Positions 15,085 through 24,425 of a stretch of DNA of 40,099 nucleotides are shown here, in pieces. The position numbers were made by a program, and so were the translations under genes. The stretch is from an uncultured Acholeplasmatales bacterium (lineage in GTDB: Bacteria > Bacillota_I > Bacilli_A > Acholeplasmatales > Anaeroplasmataceae). The stretch's first letter is position 1. Every line of letters starts with the position of its first letter. The notes under the pieces are model-generated. The model did not search any database and was not told the DNA's origin. It worked only from the letters and a program-made list of their open reading frames with translations. The stretch lies in the NCBI GenBank assembly GCA_944324795.1, contig CALUXR010000016.1, forward strand, positions 1 to 40,099. Reading direction: 5' to 3'.

Positions 15085-17779
15085 TTTTATTAAACACTAT
15101 ATCATGACAACGACTACATAGACCATCTTTCAATTCTTCTTCTACAACCATCCAACATCTTGAACATACATGACCTTTTGCCTCATTAACTTCATAATGA
15201 ATGTCTTTATCTTCTTTTAATTCAAGTTGTGAAACTATTAATATTTGAGCTAAATTACAATTTAAATTATTTAAGAAATCTAAATAATCTTTTGGACCAT
15301 AAATTGTAAGTTTAGCATTAAAACTCTTACCAATAATTTTATTAGCTCTAGCTTCTTCTAATGATTTTAAAATATCATTACGATAAATCATAAATTTATC
15401 AAAATCTTTTTCTAATTTATCATCAATAATTTTACTTACTTTTGTCATATTTTCAAGATAAATATCTTCTTCTTGTTTACAAGGAATTGTATTATATGCT
15501 TCGCTTGTAGTATGAGGAATAATTGGAGTTAAAACTTTTAATAAACTTATTAAAATTTGATATAAAACTGTTTGTAAACTTAAACGCTTTTTATCGCTTG
15601 GGTCTAAGATATATAAAATATCTTTTGAAAAATCTAAATAAAATGAACTTAAAGTATTATTGATATAAGTATTAGTTAATCTATAAACATCACCAAAACG
15701 GAATGTATCATATGCTTCATATACATCTTTTAAATATTTATTTAATTTAATAAACATATATTTATCAATACTTTCTAATTCATTATATGAAATACTATCT
15801 TTAGGATCAAAATCAGAAGTGTTAGCTAAAATAAATTTAATTGTATTTCTAATTTTACGATATGTTTCACTAATTTGTTTTAATAATTCTTTACTAATAG
15901 GCATATCAGATTGATAATCAATTGATGCTACCCATAAACGTAATACATCAGCCCCATTTTGTTTACATACATCGCTTGGGTCAATGACATTACCAAGTGA
16001 TTTACTCATTTTTCTTCCTTCACCATCAAGAGTAAAGCCATGAGTTAAAACATTTTTATAAGGTGCACCGTTAAACATAGCTGTTGAAGTTATTAAACTT
16101 GAATTAAACCAACCACGATATTGATCGGCCCCTTCTAAATATAAATCAGCAGGGAATGGTAAGTCATGGCGAAGTAAAGTCATATAACTTGAACCACTAT
16201 CAAACCAAACATCCATAATATCTTTTTCTTTTGTATAAATATTATTTGGAGAATGAGGATTACTATAACCGTTTGGAAGTAATTCTTTAGCTTCTTTCAT
16301 AAACCAAATATCAGAACCAAATTCACCAAATAAATAAGAAATATGTTTAAATACTTCTTGATCTAAAATTGGAGTTCCATCTTCACAATATATGATTGGG
16401 ATTGGTACACCCCAAACTCTTTGACGGCTTATACACCAGTCATGACGCTCTTTAATCATATTTGTCATTCTGATATCGCCCCATTTAGGATACCAATTAA
16501 CATTTTTAATATTTGTTAAAATTTCATCCTTTATTTTGTCTATTGAAGCAAACCATTGAGGGGTAGCTCTAAATATTACTGGTTTTTTTGTACGCCAATC
16601 ATGAGGATAACTATGAACAATTGTGATTACTTTTAATAAATTACCTGAACTGTCTAAGTCATTAATTACTTCTTCATTACATTTTGTATAGAATAAGCCT
16701 TCATATTTACCAGCTTCCTTAGTCATATAACCTTTATTATCAACCGGACATAAAACATCTAGATGATATATTTTACCAACATTATAGTCATCTTCACCAT
16801 GACCTGGGGCAATATGTACAAGTCCTGAACCATCTTCAGTTGAAACATAATCACCTAAAACACATGGTGATATTCTATCATATAATGGATGTTTATATTT
16901 TAGACCTTCTAAAGATGTACCTTTGTATTCTTTAATAATTTCTACTTCACCTAAATCTAATAAATCTTTTAATTTGTTTAATAAATCATAACCAAAAATC
17001 AATTTACCTTTATTAGTTTTAGCAAGAACATAATTAATATCTGGTCCGGCACAAACAGCTAAATTAGCTGGTAATGTCCATGGGGTAGTAGTCCATACTA
17101 AAAATTTAGCATCATTTAATTCACTATCATTAGATATAATTGGGAATGTGAAATAAATAGATTTATCTTCTTTATCATGATATTCAATTTCAGCTTCCGC
17201 TAAAGCTGATTCACTTGATGGTGACCAATAAACTGGTTTTAATCCTTTATAGATTAATCCCTTTTCTACCATTTTTGCAAAAACTTTAACTTGGTCGCGT
17301 TCAAATTCTTTTTGTAATGTTAAATAAGCATCATCATAACTTGCAAGAACACCAAGTCTCTTAAAACCAATTTTTTGTTTTTCTACTTGTTTTATAGCAT
17401 ATTCATGACAATGTTTTCTAAATTCTAAAGTCGAAACTTCTTTTCTATTTACAGTCTTAGAAACATTTATTTCAATAGGTAAGCCATGTGTATCCCATCC
17501 CGGAATATATGGTGAATAAAATCCTTGCATATTTTTATAACGAACTACTATATCTTTTAATATTTTATTTAAAGCATGACCAATATGAATATTACCATTA
17601 GCATATGGTGGACCATCATGAAGAATATAAGCTTTACTTCCTTTATTTTTAGCTAATCTTTTTTGATATATTTCTTTTTTAGTCCATTCTTCTTCAATAA
17701 GTGGTTCTTTTTGACCTAAATTACCACGCATTTCAAAATTTGTTTTACCCATAAATAGAGTATTTTTATAATCTTGCAT
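15077..17779 (-). CDS. ileS: Isoleucyl-tRNA synthetase
   Basis: A class I aminoacyl-tRNA synthetase of 900 residues. HIGH is at about residues 65-68 in PPYANGNIHIGHALNK, KMSKS occurs as GRKMSKSLGNVIDP, the tRNA-dependent editing domain lies in the middle (WTTTPWTLPANLA), and a C-terminal zinc finger has CSRCW and CSRCH. The frame is open up to 17845, but the first 22 codons of that version belong to the T-box terminator; AAAGGAGAT stands right before the ATG at 17779. It is controlled by the T-box immediately upstream and co-transcribed with the S16 protease and a small membrane protein. Confidence 0.98.
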   Translation of the reverse strand: MQDYKNTLFMGKTNFEMRGNLGQKEPLIEEEWTKKEIYQKRLAKNKGSKAYILHDGPPYANGNIHIGHALNKILKDIVVRYKNMQGFYSPYIPGWDTHGLPIEINVSKTVNRKEVSTLEFRKHCHEYAIKQVEKQKIGFKRLGVLASYDDAYLTLQKEFERDQVKVFAKMVEKGLIYKGLKPVYWSPSSESALAEAEIEYHDKEDKSIYFTFPIISNDSELNDAKFLVWTTTPWTLPANLAVCAGPDINYVLAKTNKGKLIFGYDLLNKLKDLLDLGEVEIIKEYKGTSLEGLKYKHPLYDRISPCVLGDYVSTEDGSGLVHIAPGHGEDDYNVGKIYHLDVLCPVDNKGYMTKEAGKYEGLFYTKCNEEVINDLDSSGNLLKVITIVHSYPHDWRTKKPVIFRATPQWFASIDKIKDEILTNIKNVNWYPKWGDIRMTNMIKERHDWCISRQRVWGVPIPIIYCEDGTPILDQEVFKHISYLFGEFGSDIWFMKEAKELLPNGYSNPHSPNNIYTKEKDIMDVWFDSGSSYMTLLRHDLPFPADLYLEGADQYRGWFNSSLITSTAMFNGAPYKNVLTHGFTLDGEGRKMSKSLGNVIDPSDVCKQNGADVLRLWVASIDYQSDMPISKELLKQISETYRKIRNTIKFILANTSDFDPKDSISYNELESIDKYMFIKLNKYLKDVYEAYDTFRFGDVYRLTNTYINNTLSSFYLDFSKDILYILDPSDKKRLSLQTVLYQILISLLKVLTPIIPHTTSEAYNTIPCKQEEDIYLENMTKVSKIIDDKLEKDFDKFMIYRNDILKSLEEARANKIIGKSFNAKLTIYGPKDYLDFLNNLNCNLAQILIVSQLELKEDKDIHYEVNEAKGHVCSRCWMVVEEELKDGLCSRCHDIVFNKNA

Positions 17780-17789
17780 AATATCTCCT

Positions 17790-17997
17790 TTCAAAATAAA
17801 AGTCCTTAGAATAAATCTAAGGACGAATAATAGCCGCGGTACCACCTTAATTCTAGTAAACTAGCTCTTTAAAGCTTTAACGCAGCTAACGTAGATCTTT
17901 TAATCTAATTGATTCTAGTGATCTAAATATTACTTTCTTACTGTCTTTCACCATCACAGTTCGCTAAATAGATTTTTATAATATTCCGTCTAGAACG
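17790..17997 (-). promoter_or_regulatory. T-box riboswitch, isoleucine specifier
   Basis: The conserved T-box GGTGGTACCGCG lies at 17847-17836 (minus strand). The terminator stem GTCCTTAGA/TCTAAGGAC spans 17802-17824 and is followed by TTTTATTTT. The Stem I arms TTCTAG and CTAGAA are present, and an ATC triplet at 17922-17920, followed by ACT, sits where the specifier codon is expected and reads Ile. Uncharged tRNA-Ile would pair with ATC and with the T-box and favour read-through into ileS. Confidence 0.92.
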
Positions 17998-18002
17998 CAC
18001 AT

Positions 18003-18031
18003 ATTTTAACAAATTATATTATAAATTACAA
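18003..18031 (-). promoter_or_regulatory. Promoter of the ileS T-box leader
   Basis: On the minus strand TTGTAA (18031-18026), a 17-base spacer and TAAAAT (18008-18003). The -35 box touches the sepF stop codon and no terminator separates them, so jet-sepF transcripts could also enter the T-box. Confidence 0.65.
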
Positions 18032-18355
18032 TTATTTATCATCAAAATCATTTAAAAATTCATTTAATGTTCCATCATTAAATTCAACATTTTTAGCAAA
18101 TAAATAAGTTGTTTCATTAATTTTAATAGATTTACCACTAGATGCATAGCTAGCACCAGCAAAGAAAGCTAAATATTTATTAGCTCCAAGCAAATCTAAT
18201 TTTTCAAAATTTAAAACTAATGGTTTGCCAAGTTGTAGTTCATCAACTAATTCCTTAGCTCTTTCATCATCTTCTAATATTTGTTCAAAAATAATTTTTT
18301 CGATAGCTGGTATTTTGGCTGATTCTTCAACTTTTTTACGTTTAAATAGCCCCAT
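18032..18355 (-). CDS. sepF: SepF-like cell-division protein, short form
   Basis: A 107-residue protein whose body matches the SepF core: an N-terminal DDERAKELVDELQLGKPLVL helix-strand, then NFEKLD, then KYLAFFAGASYASSGKSIKI and TTYLFAKNVEF. SepF polymerises, binds the FtsZ C-terminus and tethers it to the membrane through a short N-terminal amphipathic segment, here perhaps MGLFKRKK. The usual long linker is mostly absent (B. subtilis SepF has about 150 residues). The frame opens at a GTG at 18364, but that GTG is inside the site GGTGAAG, so the ATG at 18355 is preferred. The gene starts 14 bases inside the 3' end of jetC, so it is translationally coupled to the SMC-like operon. sepF close to ileS is the ancestral Firmicutes arrangement. 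Confidence 0.85.
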   Translation of the reverse strand: MGLFKRKKVEESAKIPAIEKIIFEQILEDDERAKELVDELQLGKPLVLNFEKLDLLGANKYLAFFAGASYASSGKSIKINETTYLFAKNVEFNDGTLNEFLNDFDDK

Positions 18356-21300
18356 TATCTTCACCGCCTTGTTTAATGATTGGCATAACTTGAGCTTTTA
18401 CACCTTGACGAGCCATTATTAAAATTGTTTTAGCATAATCTTGTAATAAACTCATTCTTTGAGGAGGACAGGCAATTATTGTTTGAAGTGGCATAGATGT
18501 AATAAAATCCATCATTGCTTTCATTCTATTACTATCCATTTTATCAAATACCTCATCAAACATTACAAGACCAATCGGATCGCCACCATAAGCTTGGGTT
18601 TTTGTATAAATTCTAACAAATGAAGCTATTATAGCTACATAAAATGGTACTTGTGTTTCACCACCTGATTTTTCTTTAAAGACTTTTGAATAACTCATTG
18701 ATTCACCCTCAAGGTTAGTTATTTTAATATCATAGTCCATATAAGTTCTATAGTCAGTGAATTTATTAATAACCCCATGAGAATTGATTTCATCAACAGC
18801 TAAACTATCGAATAATTCTTTAATTTGTTCTTCATATTTATGTTCAAAATCAGTAGTGAATAATCCTTCTTGACCACCTTCTATATCTGATTTAACCATT
18901 TCATAGAAAGCTCCATATTCACTAGATTTAGGGAAGACAAATTCATATGTATCATTACCAAATCTAATATTTGCTAGAGTATCATTAATCTTGCTGATTT
19001 CTATTTCAGCTTGTTCAATATTAGCTCTTAATTTAGCAATAAAGTCTTCTTTAAAAATCAATTCAGCTTCTTCTCTAGCTGTTCTTACTTTTTGTTCATA
19101 TTTAATAAGTTCTGTTTTTTCTAGTTTATTTAATTCTTGATAATAAGAAGGCATTTCAGTAATACCAATTGAGAAACTAGAATCGTAATCGTTGACATAT
19201 TGATATTGCTTAGTCATCAAGGCCTCATTTAATGTGTCATAAGTATTATCTTTAACATTGTATTTAGCATCAAATAATTTATATGCTTCACTAAAACTAC
19301 GACCATTCAAAAATTCATTATATTCATTTAAAGCTTTATCTTTAATAGTAATTAAAGTATCACCTAATTTTAATAAATCATCTTTTTTAGTTCTTAATAA
19401 ATTATTTTGTTCAACAATTTTTTCTTCTAAATTTAAAATATTTTGTTCAACACGACCAATTTCTAAAGTGATTTGGCTCTTTTTATTTTCATTATTAGTA
19501 ATAGTTTCTAAAATATGATTATAATCATCTTCAATATCTTTTAAAGATGAAGTTTTTAAATGTTCTCTTTGTAAATATAAACCTTTTAAAGCATCTTTTT
19601 CATATTCTAATTTTCTAGAACTTTCTATACCATCTAATATAGATTGGAAATCAAGATTATCTAATAATGTTAATTCAGCTTCTAAACTATCAATTTCATC
19701 AATTACTTCATCATAAGAAGTTTTAGCAACCGCAGCTTTTTCTTCCCAAACTTTCAATTGTGATTGATAAGCATTCTTACCACAGAAAGGTTTGTCAATT
19801 CTTGGATTTAAACTTCTAACTGTAAATTGACTATAAAGTAAATAATCATTTGTAATAGCCGTATTATATTTTTCTAATTCTAGTTCATTATCACACATTA
19901 TAACATTGCCACAAGTCATATTAATATAACGACGAGCATCTTCATTTTCACTAGACATAATACTTGCTAGAGAATTTGGTTCATATGAATTAAATGTTTT
20001 AATTTTTTTAGTATTTACTAAACCAATACCATATATTGGATGTCTATCTTTAATACGGGCAAAAATTTGTAAAGCTTGGTCATAGTAACGTGGTTCAACA
20101 ATCATATTAAACCTTCTATTTCCTAAATAAACTTCAATTGTATCAGCCCAATTAGGATCATTTATTTCTACTAATTCAGCAAAAATAAATACTGGGATAT
20201 CATAATTATAAATACGTTTTAAACCAGCCTCAATTTCATCTCTTAAGCCAATTAACTGGCTTGGGAAATTTACTTTATTTTGACTTAATTTCTTTAAAGC
20301 ACTAGCAATTTCATTAACATTTTTAATAATTTCTGATTTTTTGATCGTTAAAGCACCAAGTTGTTGATTATTTCTTTGTTTATATTGTTCAACTAAAGTT
20401 TTAGCTTCATTTAATTTTAATCTGGTAAAATCAACTTCATTATTATTTAAATTAATTAAAGACATGCTTGCTAAATCATTAAAAATTTTTCTATCTTTAT
20501 TTCTTTTTCTTATTTCATTAACATTATCTTTAAAATTAGCAACATATTTTAAAAATATTGCATTATCTTTTTCAAGTTCACTAATATTTCTTTCTTTATC
20601 TTCAATATCGCGAGCTATATTTTCATTATTTTTAAAAACTTCATCATTAGCTAGGACATTATATAATTCTTTACTTCTTTGATTTAAAGCTGCGATTTCT
20701 CTTTCAATCTTTCTTAAATCACTTTCTTTACTACTTTTTTTAAGATTTTCTTGTTCAATAGCTTTTTCTAAATTAATAATATCATTAGCTACTCTTTCTT
20801 TTTCAAATAAAGTATTTAAATATTCAACATAAGTTTTATTTTCAATTACTTTTTCTAATTCTTCATAAACATTAGTAATTTCTTTTAAATCGCTAATCTT
20901 TTTCTTAATTAAATTAAGAGTATTTTCTAATTCTTTATAAGAACGAATTGTATCTTTAATAGCTGATACATCAATTTCTTTTTCTTCTAAAACATTTTGA
21001 TAAATAAATTCTTTAACATCAGAAATAGGTTTAAAAGCTAGAGCTTTAGGAATTAATTTAAAGAAATCTTCATTAATTGAACCAAAAGCATTTCTAAAAG
21101 CTTTTTTAGCTTCTTTTTTAGTTAAATAAAATTCAAAATCAGGATGATTTTTTCTAAAGATTACAGTTGAATAAATCATACCTTCACTAGATACAAACCA
21201 TGAATCATCTAAAGGTGTATCTACTTTATAAAATAAACTTTTAACAGGCATCAATTCGCCAAAAGCATCAATTACAACCCCAACGGTAAAATCAGTATTA

Positions 21301-21599
21301 GTTTTTTCATCATGAAATTCAAGAGCGACATGGCCTGTAACATCACCTTCTCGAAGATATTCTTTATCATCAAGACCTAGTTTACATTTAACATAACCTC
21401 TTAAATCACGTTTTGATTTTTCATTAGCGGCCATATTAAAATTAGTATCACCAGCAGTAATAACATACATAACCGCATCCATAATAGTTGATTTACCACT
21501 AGCATTAGGACCTGTTAATAGAACATGGTCTTTAACATTTATAGTCTCATTAGCAAGATAGTGCCAATTAATTAATCTAATTTTAGTTAATTTTTTCAT
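18342..21599 (-). CDS. jetC: JetC/MukB-like SMC ATPase of a Wadjet-type complex
   Basis: A 1085-residue SMC-family protein. The N-terminal head has Walker A GPNASGKST (about residues 30-38). Long coiled coils flank a central hinge-like region (around 470-640, with YDIPVFIFAELVEIND and GNRRFNMIVEPRYYD), and the C-terminal head has the signature SGGETQVPFY (from about 978) and Walker B LVMFDEVFDKMD (about 1011-1022), with Asp and Glu both intact. The ATPase therefore looks active. The non-canonical SMC pattern and its partners JetA and JetB match the Wadjet/MksB group, which extrudes DNA loops. Translation starts from GGAGG in an ATGA overlap with jetB. The expected next gene, jetD (TOPRIM nuclease), is not here; sepF follows instead. 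Confidence 0.9.
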   Translation of the reverse strand: MKKLTKIRLINWHYLANETINVKDHVLLTGPNASGKSTIMDAVMYVITAGDTNFNMAANEKSKRDLRGYVKCKLGLDDKEYLREGDVTGHVALEFHDEKTNTDFTVGVVIDAFGELMPVKSLFYKVDTPLDDSWFVSSEGMIYSTVIFRKNHPDFEFYLTKKEAKKAFRNAFGSINEDFFKLIPKALAFKPISDVKEFIYQNVLEEKEIDVSAIKDTIRSYKELENTLNLIKKKISDLKEITNVYEELEKVIENKTYVEYLNTLFEKERVANDIINLEKAIEQENLKKSSKESDLRKIEREIAALNQRSKELYNVLANDEVFKNNENIARDIEDKERNISELEKDNAIFLKYVANFKDNVNEIRKRNKDRKIFNDLASMSLINLNNNEVDFTRLKLNEAKTLVEQYKQRNNQQLGALTIKKSEIIKNVNEIASALKKLSQNKVNFPSQLIGLRDEIEAGLKRIYNYDIPVFIFAELVEINDPNWADTIEVYLGNRRFNMIVEPRYYDQALQIFARIKDRHPIYGIGLVNTKKIKTFNSYEPNSLASIMSSENEDARRYINMTCGNVIMCDNELELEKYNTAITNDYLLYSQFTVRSLNPRIDKPFCGKNAYQSQLKVWEEKAAVAKTSYDEVIDEIDSLEAELTLLDNLDFQSILDGIESSRKLEYEKDALKGLYLQREHLKTSSLKDIEDDYNHILETITNNENKKSQITLEIGRVEQNILNLEEKIVEQNNLLRTKKDDLLKLGDTLITIKDKALNEYNEFLNGRSFSEAYKLFDAKYNVKDNTYDTLNEALMTKQYQYVNDYDSSFSIGITEMPSYYQELNKLEKTELIKYEQKVRTAREEAELIFKEDFIAKLRANIEQAEIEISKINDTLANIRFGNDTYEFVFPKSSEYGAFYEMVKSDIEGGQEGLFTTDFEHKYEEQIKELFDSLAVDEINSHGVINKFTDYRTYMDYDIKITNLEGESMSYSKVFKEKSGGETQVPFYVAIIASFVRIYTKTQAYGGDPIGLVMFDEVFDKMDSNRMKAMMDFITSMPLQTIIACPPQRMSLLQDYAKTILIMARQGVKAQVMPIIKQGGEDNGAI

Positions 21600-22180
21600 T
21601 CTTCTTCGCCTCCTTGCTTGATTCTATTAATAGTTTGATATAAAGAATTAATATCTTCACTTGGTATAGCAAGTAAAATAGTTGGCATCAATACTATTTT
21701 AGTTGTTGAAACAGTTAAATCCCCTGTTGCTTCTATAAGATTATAACGACGAAATAATCTTAAAGCTTGTTGTAGGTCAGTTTTATTTAATTTCTTTTTA
21801 ATTTCTAAATAATCATATTTTTCATGAATATCAGCTATATTACAAACAATATTATCATTTAAAGATGTTTCTTTAATTTTTTCATGATATAAAAGTCTTA
21901 AAATCAATAATATTAAAGTTTCATCTCTTTTTAATCTTAATGTTTGACCTTGACTAAAGCCTTTTAACATAACAGAACCTTGTTGTTGATTTAAAATAAT
22001 TTCTAAATCTAAAATTTTAAAAAATTCATCAAAAATATCTTTATAACTCATTAAAAAATAATAAGCTTCTTTATTATCTTTTTTATCTCTAGCTAAAAAG
22101 TTATAAGCTAAAAGTTTATTACAAATATCTTTGAACATTGTTTGTTGTGGGTTAGTCATTTTTGCTAAATTTTCTAACAT
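21596..22180 (-). CDS. jetB: JetB/MukE-like KITE subunit (DUF4194 type)
   Basis: A 194-residue protein with the DUF4194 pattern seen in JetB: GQTLRLKRDETLILLILRLLYHEK in the middle (a winged-helix core) and TDLQQALRLFRRYNLIEATGD toward the C-terminus. KITE proteins of this type dimerise and bind the kleisin that bridges the SMC heads. It starts one base after jetA ends and shares ATGA with jetC, so the three are tightly coupled. The stop is TGA, which shows that TGA is not read as Trp in this organism. Confidence 0.88.
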   Translation of the reverse strand: MLENLAKMTNPQQTMFKDICNKLLAYNFLARDKKDNKEAYYFLMSYKDIFDEFFKILDLEIILNQQQGSVMLKGFSQGQTLRLKRDETLILLILRLLYHEKIKETSLNDNIVCNIADIHEKYDYLEIKKKLNKTDLQQALRLFRRYNLIEATGDLTVSTTKIVLMPTILLAIPSEDINSLYQTINRIKQGGEEE

Positions 22181-22181
22181 A

Positions 22182-23597
22182 CTAAACCTTCTTTCTAATT
22201 AAGAAATTTTTCATTCTTAAATTAACATTAGTAATCTTTTCATTAATAACTAAAACTTCATATTCTTCATTATCTTCAAGAGCGTATAAAATAGAATATA
22301 TTGCAAGCATACATGTATCTTCATTTGTATCATATTTGATAACATCATTACCATACATTTCATTATCTTTTAAATGATTTAATAAAAAGCTTTTAGCTAT
22401 TTCTTCACTATATGGTGTTTGATATTGTTTAATAAAATCAGCTTCAATATCAAAATCAAATAAAGTATCATTATCAAGCATTAAATTATAATTATGTTTA
22501 TATGCCCCTCTTGGAATATAAAGAGATGATTCACTTAAACTTCTATTTGCTTCTAATTTATACATTCCATTAACCATCTTTAAAGCTTTTTCAATATGAC
22601 CTTCCTTATTTTCAGAACGAACATATTTTAATATTTTATTAATTTTACCAATAACATTATCATCTTCAGATAATAAAAATTTAATTTTCGCAATCGTACT
22701 ATTAACATATGTTTTACTTTTTTCATCAATTTCAGTAATCATTTCATCTAACGAATTGAAAACATCAATTATCTCATCAATATCTCTAATAGCTTTAGTG
22801 ATTGCTTTATCTTTATCAAGATTTGGATAATTTATGCTAATAGCTTCTAAAACATTACCATTTTCTTCATATTCTTCTAATTTAGAAACGATTCTTAAGC
22901 GATAACGATTAATATTATCTCCCATCTTTAATTTCATATAGCCTTGTTCAACAAAATTTTCTCTATATGATACTAAGTTTTCCATCAATTCTTTAACTTC
23001 AGCTTGTTCAAAAACAGAACTAATATATGTTTTAAGACTTGCATCTAATCTTCTAATAGAACGTAATAATAATTTTGTGTTACGATAAACTTCTTGCATA
23101 ATTACACTATATTCAATATTATCACTGTTATTTAACAATGAATATATAGTATAAATATATCCCTGATATTCTTTATTATTAGGAATGTAGTTAGTATCTT
23201 CTTCATAATTATCATCATAATCTTTACCACTTAATTGTAGTAAGGCTTCTGATATTATAATACCAGAATTAGTAAAATTTAAAATTTCTTCATAATCATT
23301 AGTAATATCAACATAAATCCAGCCACATTCTTCTAACCGTCTTAAAATATAATTTGCTAAATCTCTATTTGATTTAGGATTAGCTTCTTCATCTAATGTA
23401 TCTTCAGCATCATAATTATATTTATTATTATCTAAAAAATTAACTAATTCATCTAAGACAATTTTCTTTTCAATACCTGTCGTAGAGGCACTTTCATATA
23501 TTTTAAAAACCTCAAGAATTGAAGCTGAATAAATTCGTTTATTTTTAGAACTTAAAAGTGAAAAAAAGTTTTCAGGAATAATATTAAATAAATCCAT
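22182..23597 (-). CDS. jetA: JetA kleisin-like subunit of a Wadjet-type complex
   Basis: A 471-residue protein beginning MDLFNIIPENFFSLLSSK, which is the typical opening of Wadjet JetA proteins (DUF5716 type). An N-terminal winged-helix-like domain (about 1-140) precedes long helices (GYIYTIYSLLNNSDNIEYS, SIRRLDASLKTYISSVFEQA) and a C-terminal domain that would contact the SMC head. The frame continues upstream to 23651, but those 18 codons contain promoter sequence, and GGTGAAGGT stands just before the ATG at 23597. It is the first gene of the jetABC-sepF operon. Confidence 0.88.
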   Translation of the reverse strand: MDLFNIIPENFFSLLSSKNKRIYSASILEVFKIYESASTTGIEKKIVLDELVNFLDNNKYNYDAEDTLDEEANPKSNRDLANYILRRLEECGWIYVDITNDYEEILNFTNSGIIISEALLQLSGKDYDDNYEEDTNYIPNNKEYQGYIYTIYSLLNNSDNIEYSVIMQEVYRNTKLLLRSIRRLDASLKTYISSVFEQAEVKELMENLVSYRENFVEQGYMKLKMGDNINRYRLRIVSKLEEYEENGNVLEAISINYPNLDKDKAITKAIRDIDEIIDVFNSLDEMITEIDEKSKTYVNSTIAKIKFLLSEDDNVIGKINKILKYVRSENKEGHIEKALKMVNGMYKLEANRSLSESSLYIPRGAYKHNYNLMLDNDTLFDFDIEADFIKQYQTPYSEEIAKSFLLNHLKDNEMYGNDVIKYDTNEDTCMLAIYSILYALEDNEEYEVLVINEKITNVNLRMKNFLIRKKV

Positions 23598-23621
23598 TAC
23601 CTTCACCCCAATCTTTAAACA

Positions 23622-23651
23622 ATTATAGCATAATAAACCCATTATATACAA
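23622..23651 (-). promoter_or_regulatory. Promoter of the jetABC-sepF operon
   Basis: On the minus strand TTGTAT (23651-23646), an 18-base spacer and TATAAT (23627-23622) with a TG extension (TGCTATAAT). It is a housekeeping-type promoter; I see no operator or repressor gene nearby. Confidence 0.75.
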
Positions 23652-23682
23652 TTGTTTTTATAAAAAATAACAATAATTTTAA

Positions 23683-23729
23683 CAAAAAAATAAAGGATTA
23701 TCTAAGCTATAAAATAAATAGATAATCCT
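23683..23729 (-). terminator. Terminator of the frameshifted membrane-protein gene
   Basis: A perfect 11-base-pair stem (23694-23704 with 23719-23729) with a 14-base loop, then TTATTTTTTT on the minus strand. Confidence 0.85.
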
Positions 23730-23739
23730 AAAAAATATA

Positions 23740-24346
23740 TTAAATATCAATATCGTTACTAATTATATTAAATCTTTTATTATTAATAAGAACTACAATA
23801 CTTAAAAATAAATTAAATATTAAAATTGAATAACTTACTACAATAGCTAAAACTTCAATTACTTCTTTTAAAATTACTAATGCTAAAAGATTTAAAATTA
23901 GATTTATAAACGTTAAAATTAAAGATATCACCTTAAAATTTACTTTTAATTTAGAATAAATAAAAATTCCTATAGATATAATAATTTGCATAAGAGCTAA
24001 ACAAAAAGCTGAACAATAAAAATAAAAAATTAAAGCATTGCCATTTATTACTTCACTTTTATAATCAAATGTTTCTAATAATAAAACAAATGTTAGAATA
24101 GCTAATACTAAAATACTAATAAATTTAAATTTATAAGAGTTATCTTTAATCAGTAATTGAAAAATAATAAATGAAAATAAATAAATAATTATTAAAACAA
24201 CATAACTTAATTCTCTAAATTTAGAGAAATCTCCATTAAATATAATTAATTCTCTATCTAATATTATAACTACTAATAAACCTATAAAACTTAAAATAAA
24301 TATAGCTATACTACTAATTAAAGATATTATTCCCCCTATCTAGCAT
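23740..24346 (-). pseudogene. Multi-TM membrane protein with a one-base frameshift in a G run
   Basis: An ATG at 24346 with a good upstream site (AAAGGGGTG) reads only ten codons (MLDRGNNIFN) before a stop. A second frame is open without a stop from 24339 down to 23740 but has no start codon of its own near its beginning. The two frames join if the five-G run at 24336-24332 (minus strand) had four G: the product would be MLDRGIISLISSIAIF and onward, about 201 residues with five or six hydrophobic segments. The 83-residue frame starting at 23991 is only its tail. This may be a real null mutation, slipped-strand phase variation or a sequencing error. The family is not recognised; there are no charged catalytic motifs. 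Confidence 0.7.
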
Positions 24347-24390
24347 ATCGATCACACCCCTTTCTTCATTTTAAAATAATATTCAACATT

Positions 24391-24418
24391 TAAAAAGATG
24401 TCATAACAATATGACACC
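24391..24418 (-). terminator. Terminator of the ABC exporter operon
   Basis: A 7-base-pair stem TGTCATA/TATGACA (24399-24405 with 24410-24416) with a 4-base loop and flanking GC bases, followed on the minus strand by TTTTT. Confidence 0.8.
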
Positions 24419-24425
24419 TTTTATT

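Noticed and set aside
17780-17845. Longer ileS N-terminus
   Set aside because: The extra 22 codons cover the T-box terminator stem and the ribosome binding site; the ATG at 17779 is correctly placed.
18032-18364. Possibility that the small gene after jetC is a truncated jetD
   Set aside because: Its 107 residues match the SepF core in order and spacing and show no TOPRIM or DUF3322-like features.
19258-20682. Plus-strand hydrophobic frames within jetC
   Set aside because: They arise from the complement of Lys/Glu-rich coiled-coil codons, which reads as Leu/Phe/Ser; they are not genes.
21596-21598. Mycoplasma-type code with TGA as Trp
   Set aside because: TGA terminates jetB at the ATGA overlap with jetC, and tryptophans are encoded by TGG.
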